From Betaproteobacteria bacterium (lineage in GTDB: Bacteria > Pseudomonadota > Gammaproteobacteria > Burkholderiales > SG8-39): 64,000 nt of DNA. The notes below the pieces were generated by a model. That model saw only the letters and a list, made by a program, of their open reading frames with translations. It was not told where the DNA came from and ran no database searches. The stretch covers positions 1-64,000 of the forward strand of contig JADJPT010000009.1 in NCBI GenBank assembly GCA_016713125.1. The letters run 5' to 3'. Below are positions 7,814 through 17,455 of this stretch, piece after piece; the first letter of the stretch is position 1; every line of letters starts with the position of its first letter. The translations under genes and the position numbers were made by a program.

Positions 7814-9264
7814 TCAGCGGAGGCACACCGGCACGCCGTCCGGCTCGCCCAGGTCCCACCACAGCCCGGCCATCAAGCCGAGCGCCTCGCGGGCCACGGG
7901 GCCGAGCAGGTGTTCGTTCGGCGCGTGCTGGGAGCAGCCGGCGTAGGAGTGCGGCACCCACACCGTGGGCAGGCCGAGGATGTCGGCGAACACGTCGTTG
8001 GGCAGCGAGCCGCCGAGATTGGGCAGCACGGCGGTCTTCTTGCCGGTGCTGCGGTCGATGGAGTCCACCGCCCAGCGCACCCAGGGGTCGTCGGGCGAGA
8101 GCCGCGTGGCGGGGAAGAAGCCGTCCTTGTAAGGCGCGATCCGCACGTTGCCGAAGCCCTGCGCATCGAGGTGGCGGCGCAGTGCGGGCAGGATGTCCTG
8201 CGGGTCCACGCCGACCACGTAGCGCAACTGGCAGTGGGCGTGCGCGCGGCCCGGGATGGCGTTCACCGGGCGCTCGGGATTGCCCGTGACCATCGCCAGC
8301 ACTTCGAAGCTCGACCACGCATACACGCGCTCGGCCGCCGACAGGCCGGGTTCGCCCCAGTCTGCATCGATGGCCGGTGCGCCTTCGCCGCCGTCCACCA
8401 CCAGGTCCGCGCAGGCCGCGCGCACCGCCGGGGTGAACGAGGACACCGGCCGCCACTCGGGCACCTTGATCGCGCCGCGCGCATCGGTGACGGTGGCCAG
8501 CGCCTGCGCCAGCACCAGGCCCGGGTTGGCGATCAGCCCGCCCCAGTTTCCCGAGTGGTGCGCGCCGTCGCGCAGGTCGACCACGAGGTCGAAGTTGATC
8601 GCACCGCGCGAACCGAGGAACACCGTGGGGCGCATCGGCTGCACGCGCGGGCCGTCGGAGGCGATGAACACGTCGGCCCGCAGGCGCGCCTTCTCGCGCG
8701 CGGCGATGGCGGCCAGGCCCGGCGAGCCGACTTCCTCGCCCATCTCGAACAGCAGCTTCACGTTGAAGCCCAGTTCCCGACCCGCGGCGCGGCCCTGCGC
8801 GCGGCGCGCGGCCAGCACGGCTTCGAGCGCGGCGAGGTTGACGCTGTGCTGGCCCTTGTTGTCGGCGCTGCCGCGGCCGTAGAGCCGCTCGCCCTCGGCC
8901 TTCAGCGCCCAGGGCGCGATGCCGGCGCGCCATTGCGCGTCCTGGCCGCGGATCACGTCGCCATGGCCGTAGCTGAGCACGGTGGGCCGTGTTTCATCCT
9001 CGATGCGCTCGGCGATCAGGAAGGACCGGCCTCAGGGCGCTCTGGGTTGGGCACGATCTCGCAGGCGAAGCCCATGCGTTCGAGCTGCGGCAGCATCTCG
9101 CGCTCGAGGTATTCGCGCAGCACGCCGGCGCGCTCGGGGTTCTGGCTCTCGGTCGGCATGGCCACGCGGCGCGCGAGTTCGGCGAAGAAGGCGCCGCTGT
9201 CGAAATGGCCTTGCGCTGCGGCGAGGGCATTTGCGCGTGCTGTCAATTTATCTGCTGCATTCAT
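7814..9264 (-). CDS. M20 family metallopeptidase (dipeptidase-like), frameshifted near 9028
   Basis: Two frames together give one complete M20 peptidase of about 480 residues. The first (9264 to about 9028) starts MNAADKLTARANALAAAQGH and ends at 'PNPERPEAGP'. The second continues with 'FLIAERIEDETRPTVLSYGH'. Zinc-site motifs are intact: SYGHGD, GRGSADNKGQ, MGEEVGSPG, SDGPR and the C-terminal SQHAPNEHL. A missing base in CCGGTCCTTCC would restore the frame. The family cleaves dipeptides or N-acyl/carbamoyl amino acids. The intact motifs on both sides favour a sequencing error over a pseudogene. Confidence 0.8.
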
Positions 9265-9541
9265 GGGGTTCAGACTCGCATGACGAAACAAGGGCGCGTG
9301 TGCATGTTGCACTGCGCGCAGCGCGGGAACCTGCCGGGCCGCAGGCTGTCGTACCATGCATTGTGCCGCCAACCCCTGGCGGTGTTCAATTACCGTTGAT
9401 CCGGTTTCGTCCCGCTCATGCGGCCCGTCAGAGGCAGCAGGGCGAATGTGCAGCGCAACTGCCTTCTCCCGCGCCGCACCGCACGCACCTCGTGCAACGC
9501 AGGCACACCGCCTGCGATAAAGCCTTCAAGGAGGAAGCCCC

Positions 9542-10756
9542 ATGTCCGAACTCTCTTTCCTGCCTACCTGGCCGCCGGATACCGCGGGCCTGCCCTGGTT
9601 CGCGCTGATCCTGCTGGTTGCGGTGCTGCTTGGCGAGGCCGTGAACCGCTGGCTGCGCCTGCCGCGCGCACTGGGCTGGGTGGCCTGCGGCCTGGCCGCC
9701 GGGCCCTCGCTGCTCGGCCTGATCGACGCCATCGCCTTCGAGGAGTCGCGCTTCCTGCTGCAGATCGCCGCCGGCCTGGTGTTGTTCGAGCTGGGCCAGC
9801 GCGTCGACACCGGCTGGCTGCGGCGCAATCCCTGGCTGCTCGCCTCCAGCCTGCTCGAGGCCGGCTTCTCGTTCGTCGCGATCTACGCCGTGCTGTGGCT
9901 GCTGCAGGTGCCGCCGCTGGTGGCCGCCACCGCCGCGGCGATCGGCCTGGCAAGTTCGCCCAGCGTGGTGCTGGCGCTCACCCGCGAGCTGCGCGCGCAG
10001 GGCCAGGTGACCGAACGCATCCTGATGTTCACGGCGCTGAACTGCATCTACGCCTTCGTCGCGGTCAGCATGCTGGTGGCCTGGCTGAACGCCGAGTACC
10101 GCGGCGGCTGGATCTCGGTGGCCGCGCATCCGATGTGGCTGATCTTCGGCTCCCTGATCGTCGCCTTCGTGTTCGCGGCATTCACGCTGTGGCTGCTGCG
10201 CCTGCTCGGGCCGCGTCCCGACGCGCAGTACATGTGCGTGGTGGCGCTGGTGGTGGCGGCGGTTGCCGCGGCACAGACCCTGCGCCTGTCGGTGCCGCTG
10301 CTGCTGCTCGCCTACGGCACCCTGGCGCGTGCGCTCGATCGCGACCGGCGTTTCGTCTCGCTGCAGTTCGGCAGACTGGGCAGCATCGCGCTGGTATTGC
10401 TGTTCGCGCTCAGCGCGGCCGGCATCGACCTGCGCTATGTGCCGGCGGGGTTGCTGGCCGGCGTCGGCCTGCTGGCGGCGCGCTGGGCGGGCAAGACCCT
10501 GGGCATGTTCGCCGTGGGCCGCGCTTCCGGCCTCAGCCTGCGCAAGGCCTCGCTGGTCTCGCTGGGCCTGATGCCGATGTCCGGCCTGGCCCTGTTGCTC
10601 ACCTACGATACGGCAGCGCGCTATCCCGAGCTCGGCGTGCAGCTGACGACCATCATGGTCTGCGCGATCGCGCTGCTCGAGCTGATCGGTCCGCTGACCA
10701 CGCAGTTCGCGCTGGTGCGCGCCGGCGAAGCATCGCAAGCGTCGGTGCAATCATGA
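9542..10756 (+). CDS. Cation:proton antiporter (CPA2/KefB-like membrane domain)
   Basis: A 404-residue membrane protein with about 11-12 hydrophobic helices and no C-terminal RCK/TrkA-N domain. Typical features are the early 'RLPRALGWVACGLAAGPSLL' helix and the 'VLFELGQRVDTGWLRRNPWL' segment of Na+/H+ exchanger-family proteins. It should exchange K+ or Na+ for protons. A strong AAGGAGGA site sits before ATG 9542. Its stop overlaps the start of the YbdK-type ligase gene (ATGA at 10753-10756). KefB/KefC relatives are gated by glutathione, which makes the link with a gamma-glutamyl ligase neighbour suggestive. Confidence 0.85.
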   Translation: MSELSFLPTWPPDTAGLPWFALILLVAVLLGEAVNRWLRLPRALGWVACGLAAGPSLLGLIDAIAFEESRFLLQIAAGLVLFELGQRVDTGWLRRNPWLLASSLLEAGFSFVAIYAVLWLLQVPPLVAATAAAIGLASSPSVVLALTRELRAQGQVTERILMFTALNCIYAFVAVSMLVAWLNAEYRGGWISVAAHPMWLIFGSLIVAFVFAAFTLWLLRLLGPRPDAQYMCVVALVVAAVAAAQTLRLSVPLLLLAYGTLARALDRDRRFVSLQFGRLGSIALVLLFALSAAGIDLRYVPAGLLAGVGLLAARWAGKTLGMFAVGRASGLSLRKASLVSLGLMPMSGLALLLTYDTAARYPELGVQLTTIMVCAIALLELIGPLTTQFALVRAGEASQASVQS

Positions 10757-11925
10757 CGGAGAAATCCATGCAGGATACCCAGCGGCAACCCGTGGATGCG
10801 CAGCGCGCCGAACTCGTGTTCTCCGACTCCCAGGCGCTGTCGCTGGGTGTCGAACTCGAGCTGCAGCTGGTCAACACGCGCGATTGCGACCTGACGCGCG
10901 CCGCCTCCGACCTGCTGCCGGTGATCGCGCGGCGCAAGCATCCCGGCGACATCAAGCCCGAGATCACCGAGAGCATGATCGAGCTCTCCACTTCCATCCA
11001 CACGCGCCACGACGCGCTGCTGGCCGAACTGCGCGAGATCCGCACGGTGATCGTGGAGAGTGCCGACCGGCTCAACGTGCTGGTGGCCGGCGGCGGCGCC
11101 CACCCGTTCCAGCACTGGCGCGAGCGGCACATCTACGATACGCCGCGCTTCAAGCATGTGTCCGAGCTGTACGGATATCTGGCCAAGCAGTTCACGGTGT
11201 TCGGCCAGCACGTCCACCTGGGCTGCCCCGACGGCGACACGGCGATGTACCTGCTGCACGCTTTCGGGCGCTACGTGCCGCACTTCGTCGCCCTGGCGGG
11301 TTCCTCGCCGTACTATCAGGCGGTCGACACGGCCTTCGATTCCTCGCGCCTCTCGGCCGTCAACGCCTTTCCACTCTCGGGCCGCGCCCCCTTCGTGCTG
11401 CGCTGGGACGACTTCGTCGGGCACTTCGAGCGCATGCGCTCGATGGGCGTGGTCGAGAGCATGAAGGATTTCTACTGGGACATCCGCCCCAAGCCCGAGT
11501 TCGGCACCATCGAGCTGCGCATCTGCGACACGCCGCTGACGGTGGAGCGCGCGGCGGCCATCACGGCGTATGCGCAGGCCATCGGCCGCTACCTGCTGGT
11601 GGAGCGGCCGCACGCGTTGTCCGAAGACCTCTACCTGCCCTACACCTACAACCGCTTCCAGGCGGCACGTTTCGGCCTGGACGGCGAGTTGATCGACCCG
11701 TACACGCGCGCGCGCGTGCCGCTGGCCGATGACATCCGCGCCACGCTGGCGGCGATCAAGGTGCACGGCCGCGAGCTCGAAGCCGACGCCGGCCTGGCGC
11801 ACATCGCGGCCATGCTGGACGAGGGCAACGACGCGCGCTGGATGCGGCAGGCCTACACGGCCAGCGGCTCGCTCGCCGACCTGGTGTTCCAGCAGGCGGC
11901 GCGCTGGAGGGGCGAGGCGCGGTGA
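10753..11925 (+). CDS. Carboxylate-amine ligase, YbdK/glutamate-cysteine ligase 2 family
   Basis: A 390-residue ATP-grasp-like ligase of the GCS2 family. The N-terminal 'SLGVELELQLVN' supplies the metal/ATP acidic residues. It is followed by 'KPEITESMIELSTSIH', the 'FGQHVHLGCPDGD' motif, and C-terminal 'FGTIELRICDTPLTVERAAA'. E. coli YbdK has weak glutamate-cysteine ligase activity; the physiological acceptor here is unknown. The ATG at 10753 overlaps the antiporter stop; ATG 10768 has a better-spaced GGAG and may be the true start. Its stop overlaps the GTG of the amidotransferase gene. Confidence 0.88.
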   Translation: MTEKSMQDTQRQPVDAQRAELVFSDSQALSLGVELELQLVNTRDCDLTRAASDLLPVIARRKHPGDIKPEITESMIELSTSIHTRHDALLAELREIRTVIVESADRLNVLVAGGGAHPFQHWRERHIYDTPRFKHVSELYGYLAKQFTVFGQHVHLGCPDGDTAMYLLHAFGRYVPHFVALAGSSPYYQAVDTAFDSSRLSAVNAFPLSGRAPFVLRWDDFVGHFERMRSMGVVESMKDFYWDIRPKPEFGTIELRICDTPLTVERAAAITAYAQAIGRYLLVERPHALSEDLYLPYTYNRFQAARFGLDGELIDPYTRARVPLADDIRATLAAIKVHGRELEADAGLAHIAAMLDEGNDARWMRQAYTASGSLADLVFQQAARWRGEAR

Positions 11926-12752
11926 GCCGCGGCACGGCCCCGGGCGCAGCGGCGCCGGCCACCGCGCGGCGCCCGCCGCCGCTGCGCATCGGCCTGTCGG
12001 CGCGCATCCTGCACGACCCGCCGGCCGAGATGGGGTTTCGCGGCAAGACGCTGCAATACCTCGAGCGTTCCATCGCGCACTGGATCATGGCGCGCGGCGC
12101 GCTGGCCTTCATGGTGCCAACGCTGGACAAGGACGGGCCGATCACGCGGGCCGGCATCAGCGTCTCGGACTACGCGCGCGAACTGGACGGCCTGGTGCTG
12201 CAGGGTGGCGCCGACGTCAGCCCGGAGAGCTACGGCGAGGCGCCGCTGCGCCCCGAATGGGCCGGCGACCGCGTGCGCGACCTGTACGAGATCGACCTGC
12301 TTTGGGAGTTCGTGATCCAGGGCAAGCCGGTGCTGGGCGTGTGCCGCGGCGAGCAGCTGATCAACGTCGCCTTCGGCGGCAGCCTGGTGCAGGACATCGC
12401 CACGCAGCTGCCCGGCGCGGGCGCGCACGTCGACCTCGCGGCTTACGACGCGCACCGCCACGAGGTGGTGTTCGAGCCCGGCTCCTCGCTGGCGCGCATG
12501 TACGCAAGCCGCGGCGGCGGCGTGGTGTCGATCCACCACCAGTGCGTGGGCCGGCTGGGCAATGGCCTGGCGGTGGAGGCGCGTGCCGCGGGCGACGGCG
12601 TGATCGAGGCGCTGCGCGGCACCGGGGTGAACTACGTGATGGGGGTGCAGTGGCACCCGGAGTTCCACCAGGGTACCGGGCTGCTGGACCCCGCGCCGCT
12701 GCTGGATGGCTTCCTGGCCGCGGCGCGGGCTGCGCGCGCGGCTACTGCCTAG
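11922..12752 (+). CDS. Class I glutamine amidotransferase / peptidase C26 (gamma-glutamyl hydrolase-like)
   Basis: A 276-residue PuuD-like protein. The nucleophile elbow is GVCRGEQLIN (Cys) and the catalytic His/Glu lie in QWHPEFHQ; 'LVLQGGADVSPESYG' is the typical substrate-loop motif. C26 enzymes hydrolyse gamma-glutamyl amides such as gamma-glutamyl-GABA. The GTG start at 11922 lies within the ligase stop (GTGA) and has GGAGG upstream. Its place after a gamma-glutamyl-type ligase suggests the pair builds and removes a gamma-glutamyl group. It ends 11 bases inside the convergent MFS gene. Confidence 0.87.
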   Translation: MSRGTAPGAAAPATARRPPPLRIGLSARILHDPPAEMGFRGKTLQYLERSIAHWIMARGALAFMVPTLDKDGPITRAGISVSDYARELDGLVLQGGADVSPESYGEAPLRPEWAGDRVRDLYEIDLLWEFVIQGKPVLGVCRGEQLINVAFGGSLVQDIATQLPGAGAHVDLAAYDAHRHEVVFEPGSSLARMYASRGGGVVSIHHQCVGRLGNGLAVEARAAGDGVIEALRGTGVNYVMGVQWHPEFHQGTGLLDPAPLLDGFLAAARAARAATA

Positions 12753-14048
12753 GGCGCGGCGCCGCGGCGGGGTCGTCGCCGCGCGGCGTGTCGGCGTTCT
12801 TCATCGGCAGGATCCACAGGAACACGGCTGCCTGCGCAAGGGTCAGCACGCCGAACACCGTCATGTAGCCCTCGGGCGAATAGCGCCCGCCGGCGGACGG
12901 AAACATCTGCAGCGCGACGCCGATGCCGTACTGGCAGGCGAAGGACACCACGAACATGGCCACGTTGACCGCGGTGATCACGCGGCCGGTCATGTCGGGC
13001 GGGAAGCTGCGGGTGATCAGCGAATAGGCGAGTGCGCCGGAAATGATGGCCAACGCGTAGAGCACCAGCAGCGGCATGCGCAGCGCGGGCATCCCGGCGA
13101 AGACGTCGAGGGCGATGCAGCCGAAGGCCAGCGCCGCAATGCCCGCCCCGGACTTGTAGACCCCCATGCGCGAGTAGCCGCGGTCGCCCATCCAGTCGGC
13201 CAGCCAGCCGAAGAAGATGGCGCCCAGCGTGTAGGCCAGGGTGCCGGCGAACATGTGCGACGCGGCGTCGGCGCGCGACAGGCCGCCCACGTCGACCAAC
13301 CAGGGGGCGATCCACAGCCCGAACATCACCTGGTAGACCGCGTGCGTGAGCCACAGCGGCGAGCCCAGCCGCCAGAAGGCCGCGGAGCGCATCACGCCGA
13401 GCACGCGCCCGAAGGCCTCGCCCCAGCGTTCGGCGCGCCCGGGCAGGGCTTTTCCGGGACGATGGCGAAGATGCTGAGCGCGGTGGCCCAGCAGGTGATC
13501 GCCAGGCCGACGAACACCGCGCGCCAGCCCCAGGGGCCGAGCAGGGCTTCCATGGGCGTGGTGGCGGCCAGTGCGCCCACCCCGCCGACGGCGATCACCC
13601 AGCCGTTCAGCGTGGCGATGCGCTCCAGCGGGAACCACAGCGAGAAGGCCTTCATCGAGCCCATCAGACAGGCAGAGACGCCGAAGCCGATCAGCGCGCG
13701 GCCCAGGGTCAGCACCCACAGGCCCTGCGCCAGGCCGAACAGCATGGCACCGGTGCCGGCGAAACACAGCAGGGTGGCCACCACGCGGCGCGGGCCGTAG
13801 CGGTCGAGCAGCACGCCCACCGGCACCTGCATAATCGCGAAGGCAAGCAGGTAGGTCGAGGTGAGCAGGCCGATGTCGGCGGCGCTGAGCGAGAAATCGG
13901 CGGCCAGGTCCTTGGCGATCAGCGCGTTGACGCTGCGGAACAGGAACGACAGGAAGAAACCGCCCGCGAAGGGCGCGAACACCGTCAGCAGCAGCTTGGC
14001 CGGCAGCGACAGGTCGGATTCCGCTCTGGCGTTCGCGTTGGTGGACAC
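12742..14048 (-). CDS. MFS transporter, frameshifted near 13450
   Basis: Two frames together make one complete 12-helix major facilitator. The first (GTG at 14048) begins MSTNANARAESDLSLPAKLL and has the MFS A-like motif 'GVLLDRYGPRRVVA' after helix 2. It runs to 'FAIVPEKP'. The second resumes with 'RAERWGEAFGRVLG' and runs through six more helices to 'PRGDDPAAAPRPRQ'. Adding one C in AAGCCCTGCCC joins them. The substrate is unknown. As last gene of the minus-strand transport operon it may carry a related organic acid. Confidence 0.8.
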
Positions 14049-14111
14049 CGGGCGATTTTACGCGAGCGGGTGGCATCGGCAGGGCCGCCGATGCGAACCT
14101 CGCCAGCGGCG

Positions 14112-14906
14112 CTATTCGGAGACGATGGCCTGCGAACTGGCCTGCTTGTCCCAGAACACGACCTTGGCGTGCAGCAGTCGCACCACCTGGCTGCCGAGGA
14201 TGCCGAGCACCGCCAGACTCAACAGCGCCGCGAACATGGTGTTGGTTTCCAGATTCACGGCCGAGGCGTTGATCAGGTGCCCGAGGCCCTTGGTCGAGGA
14301 CACGAACTCCGCGACCACGGCGCCGATCAGTCCCAGCACGATGGCGATCTGCAGTCCGGCGAAGATGTGCCCGGCGGCCGAGGGGATCTTGATGCGCGTC
14401 AGGATGTGCCAGCGCGAGGCCGAGAAGGCGTTCATCAGGTCGAGCAGCGCGGGGTTGGTGTGCTTGAGGCCCATGGCGGTGTTGATGAACATGGGGAAGA
14501 AGCACACCAGCGCCACCATGACGATCTTCGATTCGATGCCGAAGCCGAACCAGACGATGATCAGCGGGGCGAGGGCCACCTTGGGCATCGACTGCAGGGC
14601 GACCACGAAGGGGTAGAGCATGCGCTCGAAGGTGCGCGATTCGGCGAACAGGCAGCCGAGCATGAAGGCCAGCGTGCAGCCGAGCAGGTAGCCGAACAGC
14701 ATCGACTGCAGCGTGAAGAAGAAATGCTGCCAGTACAGCCCCTCGACGTAGCCGCGGTACAGCGCCTGCACCACCGAGACCGGCGTGGGCAGGATGAAGT
14801 TCGGCACCTTGAAGACGCGGATCGCGATCTCCCATACCGCGAGCAGCACGGCGAAGGTGATCAGCGGGTAAAGGACGGTCTTGAGTCTTTCATGCATGAG
14901 GTTCAT
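14112..14906 (-). CDS. ABC transporter permease (SsuC/TauC-like)
   Basis: A 264-residue BPD-type permease with about six helices. The cytoplasmic EAA loop is recognisable in 'LMNAFSASRWHILTRIKIPS' followed by AAGHIFAGLQIA. It ends 12 bases... the ATG at 14906 lies 13 bases after the ATPase stop, so both are cotranscribed. With the ATPase and the SsuA/NMT1-like receptors in the same operon it forms an importer of the sulfonate/nitrate/pyrimidine-precursor class. The actual ligand is not deducible. Confidence 0.9.
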   Translation of the reverse strand: MNLMHERLKTVLYPLITFAVLLAVWEIAIRVFKVPNFILPTPVSVVQALYRGYVEGLYWQHFFFTLQSMLFGYLLGCTLAFMLGCLFAESRTFERMLYPFVVALQSMPKVALAPLIIVWFGFGIESKIVMVALVCFFPMFINTAMGLKHTNPALLDLMNAFSASRWHILTRIKIPSAAGHIFAGLQIAIVLGLIGAVVAEFVSSTKGLGHLINASAVNLETNTMFAALLSLAVLGILGSQVVRLLHAKVVFWDKQASSQAIVSE

Positions 14907-14918
14907 GCCGGGGTGCCC

Positions 14919-15692
14919 TCAGTCGAACTTCACGAGATCGGTGAACAGCGCGCGCAGCTCGTTGCAGATCTCGGTGAAGCGCGGGTCGGCCATGGTGGCC
15001 AGCGTGCGCGGACGCGGCAGGTCGATCTCGACCTCGCGGATGGTGCGTCCCGGCCGCGCCGAGAGCACGGCGATGCGGTCGGACAGGAACACCGCCTCGG
15101 GAATGCTGTGCGTGATGAACACCACGGACTTGCCGGTGGCCATCCAGATGCGCTGCAGCTCGAGCATCATGTGCTCGCGCGTCATGGCGTCGAGCGCGGC
15201 GAACGGCTCGTCCATCAGCAGCAGGGTCGGATCGTGGATGATGCCGCGCGCGATGCCCACGCGCTGCTGCATGCCGCCTGAGAGCTCGTTCGGATAGTGC
15301 CGCGCGAACTTGTCCAGGCCGACCAGCTTGAGCAGCTGCATGGCCTTGTCGCGCCCGGCGGCCAGGTCCATGCCCAGCGTGCGCACCGGCAGAAGCACGT
15401 TGTCGAGCACAGTCTGCCAGGGCAGCAGGGTCGGCTGCTGGAACACGATGCCCACGTCCGGCCGCGGTCCGGTGATCGGCGCGCCGGCCAGGGTGACGCT
15501 GCCGCCCGAGGGCCTGAGCAGGCCGGCGACGACCTTGAGCAGGGTGGATTTGCCGCAGCCCGAGGGGCCGAGCACGGAAAGGAATTCGCCCTGGTGCAGG
15601 CGGGTGCTGAGGTCCTGCAGCGCGACCACCGGGCCGCGCGTGGACGTGTAGGTGACGGCGAGCTTGTCGGCCTGCAGCAGGATGTCACTCAC
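14919..15692 (-). CDS. ABC transporter ATP-binding protein (SsuB/TauB-like)
   Basis: A 257-residue nucleotide-binding subunit. Walker A is GPSGCGKST, the Q-loop lies in 'VFQQPTLLPWQTVLDN', the signature is LSGGMQQR, Walker B is LLLMDEPFAALD and the switch His is in ITHSIPEA. The TLLPW element is characteristic of the nitrate/sulfonate/taurine importer group. It sits between the Bug receptor and the permease genes on the same strand with gaps of 13 and 12 bases. Confidence 0.92.
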   Translation of the reverse strand: MSDILLQADKLAVTYTSTRGPVVALQDLSTRLHQGEFLSVLGPSGCGKSTLLKVVAGLLRPSGGSVTLAGAPITGPRPDVGIVFQQPTLLPWQTVLDNVLLPVRTLGMDLAAGRDKAMQLLKLVGLDKFARHYPNELSGGMQQRVGIARGIIHDPTLLLMDEPFAALDAMTREHMMLELQRIWMATGKSVVFITHSIPEAVFLSDRIAVLSARPGRTIREVEIDLPRPRTLATMADPRFTEICNELRALFTDLVKFD

Positions 15693-15705
15693 TATGCCCG
15701 GTTCC

Positions 15706-16677
15706 TCATTGCGGCTGCAGGTTCAACTGTCGCGCCAGCGCCGTAAAGCGCTCGATGTCCTTCTGGATCGCGGCGGCGAACTGGTCGGGCGAGCTGCCGA
15801 CCGGCTCGAGGCTGCGTGCGGCGAACTCCTTGCGACCGGCTTCGCTCTGCACGTATCTGGCGGTATCGGACTGGATGCGCTCGACGACGGGCCTGGGCGT
15901 ACCGGCGGGCGCGACCAGACCGTACCAGAATGCCGGGTCGAAATCCTTCAGGCCCAGCGCCGGTGCGGCCTGCGAGAACAGCGGCACGCCGGGCATCGAG
16001 GGCGTCGGCGTGGTCACCCCAAAGGCCTTGAGCTTGCCGGAGTTCACCAGCGGTGTGGAGGCACCGGGATTGTCGAAGAACACGGACACCTGGCCGGAGA
16101 TCAGGTCCGGGTAGATCTGCGAGGAGCCCTTGTAGGAGACGTCCAGCATCTGCGTGCCTGTCAGTGACTTCAGTTGCAGCGACACCAGATAGCCCAGGGT
16201 CGAGGCACCCACGTTGGCGAAGTTCAGCTTGCCGGGATTGGCCTTGGCGTAGGCCACCAGCTCGGCAATGCTGCCGGCCGGCAGCGAGGGGCTGCCGAGC
16301 AGAACGTAGGAGGTGCTGCCGATCATGGTGATCGGCGCGAAGCTCTTGAGCGGGCCGTAGGGCACGTTCTTCTGCGTGACCACCGAGGCCGGGTGCGTAC
16401 TGGAGGTGGCGATGCCGATGGTGTAGCCGTCGGGCGCGGCTTTGGCAACGGCATCCGCGCCTATGGTGCCGCCGGCGCCCGGGCGGTTCTCCACCACCAC
16501 GGGCTGGCCCAGGGATTCGGACAGCTTCGCGGCGACCGAGCGCGCGACGAGGTCCGTGCCGCCGCCGGGCGGGAAGGGGACGATCAGCTTCAGGGCGCGG
16601 TTCGGCCATGGGCCGGATTGCGCAGCCGCGCTGCCGGCAAGGCACAGGGCGAGGACTGCCAGGGCGATGCGTTTCAT
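15706..16677 (-). CDS. Tripartite tricarboxylate transporter receptor (Bug/TctC family)
   Basis: A 323-residue periplasmic binding protein with a signal peptide (MKRIALAVLALCLAGSAAAQ). Family hallmarks: 'PWPNRALKLIVPFPPGGGTD' near the N-terminus, 'VVVENRPGAGGTIGADAVAK' and 'PDGYTIGIATSSTHP'. Bug receptors bind organic acids or other small ligands and are greatly expanded in Burkholderiales. No TctAB membrane genes are near, as is common for orphan Bug receptors. Its start overlaps the aldolase stop (ATGA). Confidence 0.9.
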   Translation of the reverse strand: MKRIALAVLALCLAGSAAAQSGPWPNRALKLIVPFPPGGGTDLVARSVAAKLSESLGQPVVVENRPGAGGTIGADAVAKAAPDGYTIGIATSSTHPASVVTQKNVPYGPLKSFAPITMIGSTSYVLLGSPSLPAGSIAELVAYAKANPGKLNFANVGASTLGYLVSLQLKSLTGTQMLDVSYKGSSQIYPDLISGQVSVFFDNPGASTPLVNSGKLKAFGVTTPTPSMPGVPLFSQAAPALGLKDFDPAFWYGLVAPAGTPRPVVERIQSDTARYVQSEAGRKEFAARSLEPVGSSPDQFAAAIQKDIERFTALARQLNLQPQ

Positions 16678-17417
16678 TTCTTCACCTCCGGATACATCAC
16701 CGCGTCCCCCTGCCTGTACATCCACTCCATTTCCTCGCGGGAGATGTAGTCGACGCTGGAGCCGCGCAGCGCGGCGAGCTGCTCGGCAAGGATATTGCGC
16801 TTGACCTCGGCGGCCAGGATGTTGACCCGGCCGTAGCATTCGGACACGTTGCGCCCCAGCACCGTGAAGCCGTGGCGCTTCATCAGCACGCAGTTGGTGC
16901 CCTGGATGAAAGTCTTGATCGGCGCCACGTCCTCCTCGACGTTGATGTGCGCCGGCAGGTAGTGCACGGGCTTTTGCATCAGGTAGGAGAAGGTCAGCCC
17001 GATGGGGCGGATCTCCTCGTAACCGGCGGCCAGGAAGGCCACGGTCTCGTCGTGATGCAGGTGGATAACGCAGTTGACGTCGGGCCGCAGGCGCAGCATC
17101 TCGCGGTTCATCTGGTGGCCCACCGTGGTGGCGCGCTCGCCGTGCAGGATGCGGCCCCAGGGCACATCGGTGATCACCAGGTCGTCGATCGACATCTCTT
17201 CGAGCGAAACCCCCTGCGCCTTCACGTAGCACACGCCTTCCGGGTAGTCCGGATGAGGTGCGCGCATCACCATGTTGCCCACCGCGGCCTGCACGTAGCC
17301 GCGCGCGGCCAGGCGGTGCGCGTACAGCACGTACTGTTCGGCGAACGCGCGATCGAAGCGCACGCGCGGATCCGGGCTGAGCTGGTTGACCTGGTAACGC
17401 GGCTCGGGGGCGTTCAT
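16674..17417 (-). CDS. Class II aldolase/adducin family protein
   Basis: A 247-residue member of the class II aldolase/adducin fold. Likely metal ligands are the histidines of VIHLHHDE and the later 'KRHGFTVLG' histidine, with an N-terminal AAVGNMVMR glycine/asparagine substrate loop and 'GHQMNREML'. Such proteins catalyse retro-aldol cleavage or decarboxylation of small hydroxy acids. ATG 17417 has an AGGAGA site seven bases upstream. Its place between solute receptors suggests it processes the imported compound. Confidence 0.88.
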   Translation of the reverse strand: MNAPEPRYQVNQLSPDPRVRFDRAFAEQYVLYAHRLAARGYVQAAVGNMVMRAPHPDYPEGVCYVKAQGVSLEEMSIDDLVITDVPWGRILHGERATTVGHQMNREMLRLRPDVNCVIHLHHDETVAFLAAGYEEIRPIGLTFSYLMQKPVHYLPAHINVEEDVAPIKTFIQGTNCVLMKRHGFTVLGRNVSECYGRVNILAAEVKRNILAEQLAALRGSSVDYISREEMEWMYRQGDAVMYPEVKK

Positions 17418-17455
17418 GCGGACTCTCCTGGTATCGGGGCTGTCGTCGCCGGCGC

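Noticed and set aside
9280..9399. 39-codon ORF (MTKQGRVCML...) between the M20 gene and the antiporter
   Set aside because: No ribosome binding site and no recognisable family; region 9265-9541 otherwise shows nothing beyond the antiporter's ribosome binding site.
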